Shown: positions 25,166 through 36,850 of the stretch, one piece after another | Position numbering within the stretch: position 1 is the first letter of the stretch | How the letters are laid out: each line of letters starts with the position of its first letter | The notes under the pieces: model-generated | Databases searched by the model: none | Told to the model about the DNA's origin: nothing | The model's input: the letters and a program-made list of their open reading frames with translations, nothing else | Position numbers and translations under genes: made by a program | Assembly (NCBI GenBank): GCA_019914995.1 | Contig: CM034144.1 | Location: 5,921,489-5,985,488 of the forward strand | Source: Acanthochlamys bracteata | Taxonomy: Eukaryota > Streptophyta > Magnoliopsida > Pandanales > Velloziaceae | DNA: 64,000 nucleotides | Direction of reading: 5' to 3'

Positions 25166-25818
25166 AAGAGCAACGGAGCTGCTTCAGCTGCCACGGAGTC
25201 TTGTGGTTCGAAAACTCGCAACAAAGATCTCAAAAGGGAACTGACAGACAGGAGCTCGTCTCTCACTTCCTTTGGCCAATCGTGCTGGCGAAAAGCGTCG
25301 AAGATCTTCTCTCGGACTTTTTCCATCGTGGGCACCAGAAAGGGGAAATAGGTCTCCTCCTGCATGGAACTGCCTTCCATTGCGTTGCTCCAAATCAGAA
25401 CCAGGTAGCTCGGAGATCAAGATCAAGATCAATATCAAGAACAGCAGCAGTAGCAGTTGCAGCGACAACATCAGGAAAGATCAAAGGGAAGAAAGAGATT
25501 ATGCTTCTTGCGAGCTATCTATATCTCTACCGTTGACTCGGGAAGATTGGAAGCAGCAGCAAGCAAGTAAAGTGCTCGCTATGCAGAATAATAAAATAAT
25601 AATAATAAAATTAATAATATAAAAGTTTTATCTATTTAAATTTTTTAATTTTTTATAAAAAATATTATAAAAATGTTTATAAATATAAAATGAAAGAAAC
25701 ACTTTTTAACAACAGCGTAATGCCTTGCCAAAATGCAGCCTCAGTGCCGTGCTATGAGCCTGTGATTCGTTGAGCATGTGAGGAAGCAGGTCTAGTTTAG
25801 AATAGCCTGTGTGCGCTT

Positions 25819-26042
25819 AGAATTGCTTTTTTAAACGTTTTTTTTAATTTTTAATTTTATGTTTTTAATATTTTATAAATATTTAGAAAATTATTTAAAA
25901 ATCTAAAAAAATACAAAAAAATTCTACATAATAAAATTTTTTTTATTATATATTTATATATATATTTTTTTTTAAAAATTTATATTTTTTTAAAAAAATA
26001 TTTTTTAGAATTTTATTTTATAAATATTTCTAAACCCCTCCT
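25819..26042. repeat. AT-rich MITE, family 1 copy
   Basis: Contains ATTCTACATAATAAAATTTT followed by TTTTATTATATATTTAT, the family core in inverse orientation, and ends near CTAAACCCCTCCTAAA. Confidence 0.55.
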
Positions 26043-26334
26043 AAATCTGTTTGAATCGGGTCTAATGAAAAGCATTGAAAAATGAGAAACGAACACAGAA
26101 TTGAGTTCGCTAGTGTTCTGTGTTCCCCCTTTTGTAGTCATTTTCAAATTACTTAAAAAAATTATTTTCAAGTTTAATAATCATTTTCATATATAACTAA
26201 GTATAAGTAATTATTTTTTATTTATTTTTAAATATAATCAAATACAAATTTGGACTAACTTTTTAATCTATTTTATAAAAAATTTATTTATAATAAAGTA
26301 TTTTTTAAAACTCACATACAATAGCCGAATCTTA

Positions 26335-27075
26335 AGGATATGTTTGGATTCATAGATAAGAAATAAAAATAAGAATACGGATAGAAAAAATAATAAAAGA
26401 ACTGATAAAAAAAGATAGTTAATTGATCTTACGATATTAAGATATATGATAAAAATAATAAATTAACTATGTTTGAATAAATAGATAAATAAATAAATAT
26501 TAGAAGTAATTTTTTTATAAAAAACTCAAATACTCTTTTTATTTATATTAATATTACTTTATTTAATATAATTTTAACTAATTTATTAATATAATTTTAA
26601 ATAAAAGTTATTAGTATAACTTTTATAAAATTATATTAATTATTAAATATAAAAATAATCTTATAATTATATTATTTTCTCTACCAATTAAAATTAAATA
26701 AAATTAAATAAATAGAAAAATAAATTATTATAACAAAAAATAAATATGAATTAAAATTTTATATTAAATTAATTAAATATTAAATTAGATAATAATTAAA
26801 TAAGTAAAAAGATAAAAGGGGAAGTAAAATATACTTTTCTTTGTATCACAATATATACCCACTAATTTGATAGGTATATTTCACTATAGAATAGTAAAAT
26901 GATGGATAACAGTTTTCTATCGCTTTTTTTAATGAAGACTTAACAAATATGGGTAAAAATAGAAAATATATTAATTTTACCATCACTTCCACTTAATAAA
27001 TATGAGTAGAAATAGAGAATCTATTAATTTTACCATCATTTTTCGTACCTATCCATAATCTAAACGGAGCGTAAG
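26335..27075. repeat. AT-rich MITE-like element, family 2, copy 1
   Basis: A 740-bp element starting ATGTTTGGATTCATAGATAA and ending CCTATCCATAATCTAAACGG. The ends are imperfect inverted repeats (GTTTgGATTATGGATAGG). The interior closely matches 33505-34200, including AAAAACTCAAATACTnTTTT, ATTAATATAATTTTAACTAA and ATTTTACCATC blocks. Confidence 0.6.
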
Positions 27076-27197
27076 AGAAAAAGTTTAATTTCGACGTCAG
27101 CGAAACACTAATATAAATGCTACGGATATCTATCCCAAAATAAATAAAACAACTATTTTAGTGATTGAGAGCACTACTACTAGCACTAAACTAAGGA

Positions 27198-27452
27198 CGG
27201 TTTGGTATTTCATTCTATAAAATTTCTTTATAAAATTGTCATTTCACACTATTTAATAAATTTTTTACAGTACTCTAAAAAATTTATTTAAAAATTTAAA
27301 AATATAAAAAAATTTTATCGTAGTAAGATTTTCTTAGTGATTATTATTATTATTTTTTTAAATCAAAATAGTAAAGCTCATTTGTCGAAATAAATAAAAA
27401 TATTTTTTATTCTAAAAAATTATTTTTTAAATACTTCTAAACAGTTCTAACA
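27198..27452. repeat. AT-rich MITE, family 1 copy
   Basis: Starts GGTTTGGTATTTCATTCTAT and ends CTTCTAAACAGTTC. Core TTTATCGTAGTAAGATTTTC matches the family core in inverse orientation. Confidence 0.55.
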
Positions 27453-28719
27453 GTCTGTTTGAAAAATAAGATTAATAAGAGCAAATTATTAGACGAAAAT
27501 AAGAATAATAATTTAATCTCATTTTATTTGAATATATCAATATGATTAATAGAAAATAAATAGTTATTTTTATTTGATAACTAAGGATAAATTTGGGTAA
27601 TTTATATAAAAATACTAAAATATTCTTTTTGTTGTTTTCTATTTTTTGATTAAGGGTATGTTTACTAACACTCCAAATTTTACTTTTTTCAAGCTCATTT
27701 TAATATAAAATAAACAAAAATTTAAAATAAAATTCTTTTATTAAAATTTTTTTTAATTCAATTTTAAAACTTACTATTAATATAAAATTAATATAAATTT
27801 TATTTTTTATTAATAATTTTAATTTTTAAAAACTCAAGTTCATTCGCTTTACACAAAGTAAACACGCCCTAAGTAAAAAGCTGATAAAATCTACTTTCAT
27901 ATCAGTGTTCCTACGCGCTATTCGTTAGGTACAGAAGGATGCCAATAAAGCACTTCTACTTGCGAGCACAAAAATAATGAACCAATTTATACGAAACCTT
28001 CATCAGTTATTCCTCAAGGTTTTCAACTAGGAAATATTTTAATGTAGTCTGCAGCTTGATATAAATCCAGAAGCTGCAACAGTTTGTATTTTTCTAACTT
28101 TTCGAAGTATGACTGAAATCCTAAACATGCACTAATAGCAGTAATACGTTAAATTTGCATGCTATGTCCTCCATTTACCGAGAGTTTTACAACAATAAGC
28201 TTCAGTTTCAGCAAACACCAACCATCAATGTCATAGTTGCACATTATATAACTCAAGGGGATCTTTAAAGAAAGCAGTCGAGACACTGAGGAAATGTTTA
28301 AAAGTGCTTATTAAAAAAAAATTAAAAAAGAAGAGTACTTTAAGAATTTTTAAAAAATAAACTCTAACTTTTAAAAAAATAATAATAAAAATAATTAATA
28401 AAAAACTTTTATGATGTAAAATTTTTTGAAAATTTTTAAAAAATTTTATAGAATTTAAAAACTTTATTAAAAAACATAAAATAAAAAATTGAGGAAAAAA
28501 AACTTTCCAAATATGCCTTAAGCTATCTAAACAAAACAAAAAAAAACAAAAAAAAAACAAAAAAACAAAGAGTATTGTAAAATAATTCTCCAGCATTTAA
28601 AGATGCACTTGTATTCAGAAAAATCAAAACTCAAATTACTTCTAATTCAGTGCCATAACCACTATACCCACACGCGTGCGCACACATAGAGGATTGATCG
28701 ATCAATCAATCGATTAAAT

Positions 28720-29265
28720 CAAAGTAAAAGAATTGAGTATAGAATGGAGAGATGAGAGAGAGCGATAGAAGGTAATAGTCTTACAGTGAAAGAAGAAGCT
28801 CGAGTTGTTAAGTTTCGCAATTTGCAGATGGTATTAGTTGGCGGGTGAGAGAAGAAGAAACGGAGTGGAGCGGAGATGCACGCAAGCAAGCAGAAGAACA
28901 GCTTTAGCGAAATGGCGGCATCTCGAAACAAAGAAACAAAAATAGCGAGACTCACTGCTGTCGAGATAGCGAGAGACGGCAGGGTGCGCTACGTTGGCCG
29001 GCCGCAGCGGAAGTCGAAAGATTAAAACGGATCGAAGCGTCCAAGATAGGACGAGCAGCGGTAGACGAGGAAGAAGAAGAGGGAGGGAGAGAGAAGTCGG
29101 AGCTATCGAGGTCCGCAGGGTCAGTAGGTTCCACTGCATCGTCGGGATGACGCTTGGCCGAGAAGAGGCAGCGAGACAGAGGAGGAAAACCGCGGCGGAG
29201 CAACAGCGGAGGTGAGCAAGCGGGCCAGCCTCAAAACTTTCATTTCTCAAAATCAAGCCAATCAC
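28720..29265 (-). other. GC-rich exon-like island, unassigned 5' exon candidate
   Basis: A sharply GC- and CpG-rich patch in A/T DNA. On the minus strand an ATG at 29203 opens about 80 codons (MLRRGFPPLSRCLFSAKRHP, then DAVEPTDPADLDSSDFSLPP and Ser/Ala-rich sequence) that resemble an organelle-targeting first exon. Possible donors lie at GCA/GTGAGT near 28955 and CACT/GTAAGA near 28782. No following exon is recognisable down to 25.6 kb, so this may be an orphaned exon or promoter/leader. The family is not recognised. Confidence 0.3.
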
Positions 29266-29566
29266 AGAGAGAAGGTTTCACCGGCCGAGCGGCGGCTGAT
29301 CGAAACGAAGAAGAAATTGAAAACTACTTAGTAAATAAAACAAAACAATTAGAGTAAAATAAGAATTTAATAAATATAACAAACAATAAATTCTCCTAAT
29401 TACACTTCGCATTAACAAAATAATAAATTATTAGTAATAATAAAATAAATTTTATTTCTATTAATAATTAATTTACTTGTGGATAAAAGAGTTAGATGAG
29501 ATCACTAGTTATCTGTCAGGTTCTGTAACTGTTTAGTATCAAACAATAGAAACTGTACTCTCGTTG

Positions 29567-29815
29567 CTGCGTTTGGAATTACTTTTTAAATAAAAGTTTT
29601 ATGAAATAAAAATTATTTTTATTTTTTTTAAAAATAAGTTCTTTTTTTTATTTTAAAAAAATAAAATATATAATAAAAAATTTTATTACGTAAATTTTTT
29701 TTTATATTTTTTAAATTTATATATATATTTTTTAAATTTTTATAAAATAGCTATTAAAAAATATATAATTAAAAAAGAGTGTCGGAAAAATGCTGAACCG
29801 AACACCTCCTATATC
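29567..29815. repeat. AT-rich MITE, family 1 copy
   Basis: Starts GCGTTTGGAATTACTTTTTA and ends GCTGAACCGAACACCTCCTA. Core AAAAAATTTTATTACGTAAA. The termini form an imperfect inverted repeat. Confidence 0.6.
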
Positions 29816-30312
29816 AAGCGTTAAATATGAAGTGTATATTTAGGCAGTATTCAAAGTTTATTCGGGGCTCTCTGCACCAGTCGTATCTCTCAATCAGTTC
29901 TCAGTATTTACACCCGGTTTTTTCCCAGCTTACCTATGTAATCAGTAGCAGGAGACGAGGTGATGAACCTATGTACTCATTGCTGTGATGCACATCTGAT
30001 CCAAATGCTCCATTGATCAAATCATGGAAGCTGCAAGTGCAAAAAATGAAGGAGAACTAAAATCAGCCTAGAGAAACACAAATTACAAACTTAATTTGGG
30101 TAAGCTGCGGTTTCTCATTCATTGGGATAAAAGAGGATCAGCAATATATAAAAATATGTTGCTACAACAATAGTAAGAAGTAAATCAAGACTTCCCTAAA
30201 ACATTCTTCTACAATCATTTGATTCAACAATGCATGTTCATCTCGAACCGCTCATTGAATAGTACACAAGTCAATGCAGGATGAATAATGAGAATGTGGA
30301 AAAGGAACTCAA

Positions 30313-33289
30313 TTACATTCTCATTTCAAGGTCAACCTTCCTCTTCAATCTATTTTCTGGTTCCGTGTTTGTAGACGGCTGCATGGCAAAGTCCTCACCT
30401 GATTTTCTTTCTGCCTGACCATTCTTTTTGCCTTCCCTTCCATGGTCATCTCCATGAGCTTGCAGACCCAAACTTAGATCCAGATTAGACTTCTTCATAT
30501 CTGCAGTTGAAGCTTGCTCAGAAACCTGAATTTCATTGTCAAAGCTAAAGATCAGAGCTTCATTAACAAGTATAGTACGCAGTAGATATGAGCGAGTGAC
30601 TCCATCATTTTCATGTGACGAGTCTGATGACTGATTATGATGGTCAGCAAACATGATAACATGGTAGTTCTAAACAAAACATATTACAGAAGTAAAAAAT
30701 TAAAATTACTAATCATAGACCACTTGCATGTTCATGAGTAAAAACCTTTAAATTTTCCATATCTGCAAAAATACTTAATATTTTGCAACTGAATTCTCAG
30801 CAGAACTCTATAAATTTTTAGTTTATTAAGGCCACAAAACTAGTTTTGCTAGGTGCTCGGAGATGGATTTGATTGGTGAATATATTAGACAGAAGCACAG
30901 GCAAGTTGAAATAGCAAGCACAGATGCGCAGATAGACATCCAAGTCTCCAAAAGCACGTTAAAATAGCCCATTTATGAAAAGCTGCTGAAATCATGCACA
31001 TGGACCAGAGAGTTCAGGATTCCATGTTCATCTTACGCCAGAACTGATGACTTTTGACAAGGCCTATGGGAAGACTAAACTTAAATGAAAGTTTCTATGG
31101 ACTACCTGAGGATCCTCCATTGGTATATCATTGATATCTGATTTAGTATCAGAGCCATGCACTTCATTCTGCCATGAGGAGGGATCCTCATTACTGGTTT
31201 TAGTTTCATACTCATTCTTCAAAGCAGCCTCTTGTTTTTGCTCTTCAACTACAGCAACCTGAAGAAAGAATAGCCAAGTCAACACAGAAAAGTATTGTAT
31301 GCAAATTACATCGAATTTGATTCATCAATAAAAGTGATACAGCACACGCCTCTCCTAGGAGGGTAGATAAAAGGGACACACATGATAGAGATACACAACT
31401 CGAGTTAAATAGGCTGATTTGCATATGAATATGATTTTAAAAATTGAGCAAACTGTATTGACTTATCGAGCAGCCTAAATCCATCATAATAAACTAGCAT
31501 CACATCTATACAAAATATCCATCGCTAAAGCTAGAGCAAACACATATCTATAAAGCATATGCTACATCCTGCATATGGAAGTACATTAATTTTCATGTTC
31601 TGCAACTGTAAGTAAAGATGATCTAACTTCCCCAATAGCGTGACCACAATTCAGGTGTTCACATTCAAAATGAACACGAAAAAGTATTATAGCCTATTTC
31701 CACCTACAAATGTGATACAGATTTAACTTTCAACATCTTCTACAGCTAATTTCTAAAATCATGACACATCTCAATCCATAACTGCCAAGTCTCATGAAGG
31801 TTATGACAATTAACTAATGTGTGAACAGTATCACTTTGTGATCCATGAAACACCAGAAGGAACAGTCAGCACAGGAAATCAAACGAAGAACTGAGTGCAG
31901 GGCATGGGCACTGCATTCCGTATGCAAGTTTTCCTCACTATTATTACATATCCAGATCAGTTGACTATTTCATACCCCACAAAAGTTTATTCTACAGTTA
32001 TGCATGGCTGCCACAATTCAGCACCAAAGCTCTTCGGTGATTCTGCAAACCGAATCAAGTTCTTACTGTATGGCCAAAATTATGTTCCAACTAGCTATAC
32101 AGAGAAGACTCACTTTGGACTCCAACAACACCTGAAGCTATCAAACTTGTTGCTCAACAAACGCACACTAAATGATAGTTTAGCCCTCTCTCTAAGAAGT
32201 GACTATTCAAGATTACAAAAGCAGAAATTATGAAAGCTACTCACAAGCCACACACAAGTTTTGCAAATTGAATTGAATTGAGCTATATGGACCTTATTGC
32301 GGTGCAATCTGAAACGTTACAAATGTGATCATGAAAATGAAAAAAGAGCAAATCTAACTTCTAAGATAGCGAATATGTCTGGACACCATGAATGTGAAGT
32401 GACTATCAAATTGATCATCTCCTCATTTCGATACAACAACAACCTCAGCAACCAAGCCATTACTTACAGATTTCAGGTTAAAAGAATCAATCATTCAATG
32501 CCATTTATAATGTAATGAAACCACACTCTGAAATACAAGACCCCAACCACTTGGTGACATCAGCTATATGGGTCAGTTGGCATCCTTTAGTTCAATTTGA
32601 CAACTATATCACATCGAATTCCAACTCCCACAGCACTCCAACCACTTACTAAGAGGCAACTACTACCAGAGAATATCATTCATATGCTAACAAATACTAA
32701 GGACCAAACAATCACCTCACTGAATAAGCCTTGAACTTCAAAATACCACACTGTTTGACATTACAGAAAGGAAAGCACCATCCAAGCTGCTATCTCACTA
32801 GATGAAGCCTATCCACATAAATCATAGCAAACACGTTGCACTCTGTTCCAACCAAATCACTTCAAATACCCAACAACAACCTTATCAAACCCACTACATA
32901 TATTTGAAACCAAACCAATCCCAAATCACAACATCACAATTTAACTCACACTTTTCAAAGTAAAAAACGAATCTTTTCACTTCCAAGAACTGCTCCCCTC
33001 TTACCGGGGCGTACCGGAACTTCCGCTTGGGCGGTTCCTCGTGATCCGTTCCACCACCTGATTCCATTCTTCCGTTGATCGGTGCCCACTTATACAAAAC
33101 AAGCCTTGATCCATTGTTGCTATTGTTGTTGCTGTTGTTGTTCGAGTTATATTCCTTGTTATTATTGTTCGCCAGAATTAGTGGGACCCACTTCTTGTGC
33201 CACTTCCGAACGGGACCGGTGAAGACGGCTGTGGGTACGCCGCCGTAGCGCGTCGACGATCTTCCCAGTCGAGCACCGACGCCTTCCAT
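30313..33289 (-). CDS. Conserved plant nuclear-type protein of unknown function with EAR-like motif
   Basis: Three minus-strand exons in phase 0: 33005-33289, 31106-31258 and 30313-30525 (95 + 51 + 70 codons, 216 residues), with GT-AG borders at 33004/31259 and 31105/30526. The start MEGVGARLGRSSTRYG and the sequence VFTGPVRKWHKKWV are hallmarks of a plant-specific family that I recall being annotated only as WNK-kinase-related or hypothetical; no kinase motif is visible. An Asn-rich stretch (NNNN...NSNNNSNN) is followed by KWAPI, PPKRKFRYAPVAVVEEQK, an acidic DINDIPMEDPQ and LDLSLGLQAH, which fits the LxLxL/DLSLGL EAR repression motif, then basic RLKRKVDLEMRM. A nuclear, co-repressor-recruiting role is inference. 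Intron 1 (31259-33004) is long and holds no other gene. Confidence 0.85.
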
Positions 33290-33504
33290 CGATTAAAAGA
33301 ACAAGCAAAACAAACGATTGTTTATTCGATTCAAAGTTTTAAAAGATCAAATTTTTTGGTTTCTAAGAAATCAGAGAAGAAACTTTCGTGGGTATTGAAG
33401 GAAATAGAAGAAAAAAATCGAAATTTCATTCGACTGGAAGAAGTTCTGAAAGAGAGAAAGCCAGAGAGAGGATAGAACGGGCTTTAGATTGAGAAGGTCA
33501 GAAA

Positions 33505-34200
33505 AAGTATCGCTGAGAAATAAGAATAAGAGTACTCATAGATAGAAAAAATAATAAAATTATCGATAAAAAAATATTTAATTAATTTTAAGTATATTTG
33601 AATATATTGTAAATGTAATAAATTAATTATATTTGAGTAAATAGATAAATGAAGATATAATAGAAGTAAATTTTTTATGAAAAACTCAAATACTATTTTT
33701 ATTTATATTAATATTATTTTTATTAATATAATTTTAACTAATTTATTAATATAATTTTAAATAAATTTAATTAATATTACTTTTAGATTAATTTATTTAT
33801 ATTAATCTAAAATTATATCAATTATTAAATATAAAAACTAATCATATAATTTTATTATTTTCTATATTAATTAAAATTAAATAAATATAAAAAAATTAAA
33901 TTATTATAATAAAAAATTATATGTCTTAATTTATAAATATTAAATAAAAATAAATATTAAATTATAAGTAAATATTAAATAAAAATAATAAATAGATAAA
34001 AGAAAAAATAAATTTGCTTTCCCTTTTGTCACCATGTATACCTATCAATTTAGTGGGTACACATTTAACTATGGAATAATGGGAAGGAATGGGGAGAGTT
34101 TCTCATTCTTTTGTGAAGAGTTGTCAAACATAAGTAGGAATGAGAAATGTGTTAACTTTACCATCCCTCTCCATCCATACCCATAGTCCAAATACTAGGG
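33505..34200. repeat. AT-rich MITE-like element, family 2, copy 2
   Basis: About 700 bp aligning with 26335-27075. The distal end CCCATAGTCCAAATACTAGG corresponds to that copy's inverted terminus; the proximal terminus is eroded. Lies immediately upstream of the WNK-related-like gene. Confidence 0.55.
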
Positions 34201-34380
34201 GTAAAATAGATAAGTAGAAGGTCTTATATGTTAAATAAAGCTAGAGTTGTTTCTATAAAAAGTACTAGTCTGAAATTACTAATCTATAAAAATAAAAACT
34301 ACTAATTTGAAAATAATGGGAAGTGGAAGGGGATGAAAGTTTGTTTTGTGTAGATTGGAAAACTCTTTAAACCCCTGATG

Positions 34381-34485
34381 ATAGTAAGAACCGAACAAAG
34401 CTTTTCGAGTCAACGATTTACGAGTTGATTCGACGGATCAACGGGTTGACCAATCAGATCAAAAGTACCAGTTTTTTGTAACTAT
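34381..34485. repeat. Short MULE-like terminal remnant
   Basis: Starts ATAGTAAGAACCGAAC and ends TTTTTTGTAACTAT, so the two ends form an ATAGTTa-type inverted repeat like the elements at 11313 and 55820. Only 105 bp remain. It directly abuts the P450 remnant. Confidence 0.4.
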
Positions 34486-34960
34486 CCAAAAGGCAAACCC
34501 TTCAGTGATATCCTTGGAGATCTTCTTGGCACTGGCATCTTCAAATTGATGGTGGGCTTTGGTATACTCAACGAAAACTTGTTAGTTATGAACTTACGGC
34601 TAAATCTTTACGGCAACTTGTTCTGAAGGCAATTGAGGACAAAGTAGTCACACGGCTTCTACCAGTCCTGGAGTTTTCATCTGAGATATATCAGGCAATC
34701 AATTTGCTGAAGATCTTGAGAGATTTTGTATTCAATATTATATACAAAGTTTCTCTAGGGATTACTGATCCTATGCATGGTTACAAAATCTTTTGATGTA
34801 GCGGCGGCGATAACTGCTCGTCGTGGAACTGTCCTATTACTTGCGGTGTGGAAAACGAACTGAGTTTTCAGCATCGGATCTGAATGGCAATTGAAGGCAT
34901 AAATAGAGCTCGTTCATGATTGCATAATAAAATTTATCCATGACAGAAGAAAGAAATATA
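34486..34960 (+). pseudogene. Cytochrome P450 (CYP94/CYP86 clan) pseudogene fragment
   Basis: Translating the plus strand in more than one frame gives blocks of the fatty-acid omega-hydroxylase clan: KGKPFSDILGDLLGTGIF, then (after a 1-nt shift) DGGLWYTQRKLVSYELTAKS, LVLKAIEDKVVTRLLPVLE, KVSLGITDP and SFDVAAAITARRGT, VFSIGSEWQLK, CIIKFIHDRRKKY. Stops interrupt the last segment (TGA in KTN*VFS, TAA in LKA*IEL). Only the region from before helix C to about helix G is present; the oxygen-binding, ExxR and heme-Cys regions are missing. Clearly non-functional. Confidence 0.75.
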
Positions 34961-35044
34961 TTATTTTATTTTATTTTTTATTTCATGATAAAAGAAAAGT
35001 TTATTCATAACAAACTCTAATTTTTTATTTTATTCAACTCCAAT

Positions 35045-35215
35045 TGACTTAGGCGGATGAGTCATTCGGATCAGTTCAGTTAGCAACAGATCGAAACGAG
35101 TCACTTGTTCGAGTGATCTATTTGCATATCTGAATCAGTTTTTTATTTCAGATTGATCAAGACGGTTCGAATCGGATCTGACAGGAATATCCTGACTACC
35201 TTTTTGGTTGGGGTT
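35045..35215. mobile_element. Second transposon end flanking the P450 fragment
   Basis: GC-richer sequence with CGGATCAGTTCAGTTAGCAA, GAGTCACTTGTTCGAGTGA and ACGGTTCGAATCGGATCTGA, in the style of the subterminal regions of the ATAGTT-ended elements. Borders and target duplication are not clear. Confidence 0.3.
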
Positions 35216-35399
35216 AAATAGAGGTCAATGGAGGTGGAGTTAATCAATTCACCTGCACTCACCGTTTGGCAAGTCGAGTAATAATACGATTAATGAGAGT
35301 TATATTTAACCATCTTCCACCCCCATATGGGGGGTGAAACGCTTACACTCCGGGGTGAGAAAAACTCTTTTTAAGTTTTCCTTCCCCTTTTGCCCTCAG

Positions 35400-36850
35400 T
35401 TTGTTAAGCCGCGAGCTCCGGTTCTTCTTCTTCTCTTCGACTCAATCACGCCGGTTAACTATCTCGTTCTTCATTCTTGATCTCGTTCTTCAGTCTTTCG
35501 CCCGCAAATGCAGGTGGATTTCGTCTTTTCGAGCACTATAATCCAAAAACCCTAGAATTTTAAGCCTTCAATTCGATTCCAGATACGCTCAATTTGGTTT
35601 CTTTTCGATTCGTATTTTCTTTTAATCGAACAATCTAGCCGGATTTTGAATGTTTCCAAACATTTTGCTGTTTGAAAAATATTTGCTGCTGTTTGGATTT
35701 TAATCGAGCAATTTGCCAATTCGATCGAAATTTACTGATTAATTAGGTTTATTATATGTGATTTTTGCATTAATTTTATTTTGAATTTCATTTGTGTAAT
35801 TTTCAGATACACATTGCCCTGGTTCTTTGGTAGTTGAATTTTGTTTGAATGTAACACTCTACAGCTTTGTGATGAAAATTTGAGAGCTATGCGATGTGTG
35901 GCTAGTATGAAGTTATTTTGGGTGTTGAAAGCTGTACTCTCTCTCCGTCTCTTCTTGGTTCTGCTATCACCGGCCCATCACCACACTGCAAGTAGTTTTC
36001 TCTCTCAAAAGTTTCTTTTTTCTTTTGGGTTTGAATTTTAATGATTCTTGTTGGAATTAATCATGCATTGTTTAGATTTCAAAGTGTAGAATGAAGATTC
36101 TGCAGAAAAAGAAAAAAAGTTTGTCTTATGGTTTTGATTTTAGCAATTTGATGTATTTTTGGTGAGAATTGAGCAAAAACGTGATTGATCACTTGAATTT
36201 TGTTGTAAACATTGAATTTGTCTCATGGATAAATGTTAATTATAAGGCCTGGAACTTTATGTGGTGCCAATTTCTGCGTTGTTGGAATGGAGTTCTTTAA
36301 TTTTTGTTAATTACTTTTTCTTTGATTCAAATAGTTGTCTTGCGCTGGTAAAGAATTGAGTTTTTTAGTGCAATGTCGTACCCTATGGGTTATACTCTAA
36401 ATAAAAGTCAAGCTGTTGGAGGAGAGATCCTTTAGAAGCTTTTAATGTGGTGAAAATATAGTAGATCCGGTATTTGACTTCCTTATTCATTTACTTAAAA
36501 AGAATTAGCTGTTAGTTTATTTTTTTTGTTAAACTCTATGAGTTTAGATATTTATTGCTGTATACATATTATATAAGATTATGCATTACAATTTGATGTA
36601 ATATAGTCATTTTGTTCCTTTTTTTGTCGGATTTGAAATATAAAAGTTTTATCTTATTACCAGGGCGCATAGAGTAACTGTGTTAAATAGCGTGGAGCTT
36701 TATGCTAAAACCTTAAATGTGAACGCTACTTCCTTCAAGTACTATGATGTTTCTGAGTCAAATCTTGTTATATTTTTCAGGTCTATTTATTCTAAACATA
36801 GAAAGCCAAAAGGGATCTTCTTGCTACAACATTTCATGAATTAGGTTTGG
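35400..36850 (+). promoter_or_regulatory. Probable GART promoter and 5' leader with leader introns
   Basis: A pyrimidine-rich stretch at 35405-35520 (TTCTTCTTCTCTTCG) resembles a transcription start and 5' UTR. Acceptor-like TTTTCAG sequences at about 35800-35806 and 36774-36780, just before the ATG at 36851, suggest one or two leader introns. A short open stretch at 35841-36041 is most likely untranslated or intronic. Confidence 0.4.

Larger units (their letters stand above)
19619..25380 (-). pseudogene. NLR B: long CC-NB-ARC-LRR with repeat-expanded N-terminus, broken
   Basis: Single-exon minus-strand NLR. 25380-24469 encodes an unusual N-terminus (see the repeat entry). An in-frame TGA at 24469-24471 interrupts, and the same frame resumes at once (DLTGVIVDLEHRHQ). 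NB-ARC motifs: P-loop GHGGMGKTTLARAVY, kinase-2 FLLILDDVWYDW, RNBS-B GSKILITTR, GHPLAAKAIG in place of GLPLA, RNBS-D RSCFAYCSIFPKNWKF, and MHS (YEMHSLIHEL) in place of MHD. LRRs run to 21466, where a frameshift occurs near 21525 (alternative frame FEELTIIDCQEESLPFEGL leads into the next open stretch, 21418-19619). Without lesions it would be about 1,920 residues, well above the usual 900-1,400. Only two lesions in about 5.7 kb suggest recent inactivation or sequence errors. Confidence 0.85.
25381..28700. other. NLR B upstream region, then long AT-rich transposon-derived DNA
   Basis: 25411-25475 has a GATCAA / CAGCAG microsatellite-like leader upstream of the NLR B ATG. Beyond 25600 there is no coding sequence. 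The region holds MITEs at 25819-26042, 26335-27075 and 27198-27452 (separate entries), and a weak family 1 copy near 28290-28520. Confidence 0.5.

Noticed and set aside
28994..29357. Arg/Glu-rich plus-strand ORFs
   Set aside because: Antisense of the GC-rich island; the Arg-rich composition is a frame artefact of the purine-rich strand.
31895..32515. Two plus-strand ORFs in the large intron of the 30-33 kb gene
   Set aside because: Neither shows a protein family signature; both lie within an intron of normal intronic composition.
35841..36041. 66-codon ORF upstream of GART
   Set aside because: Lies in the presumed leader or leader intron, has no similarity, and is not joined to the GART reading frame.
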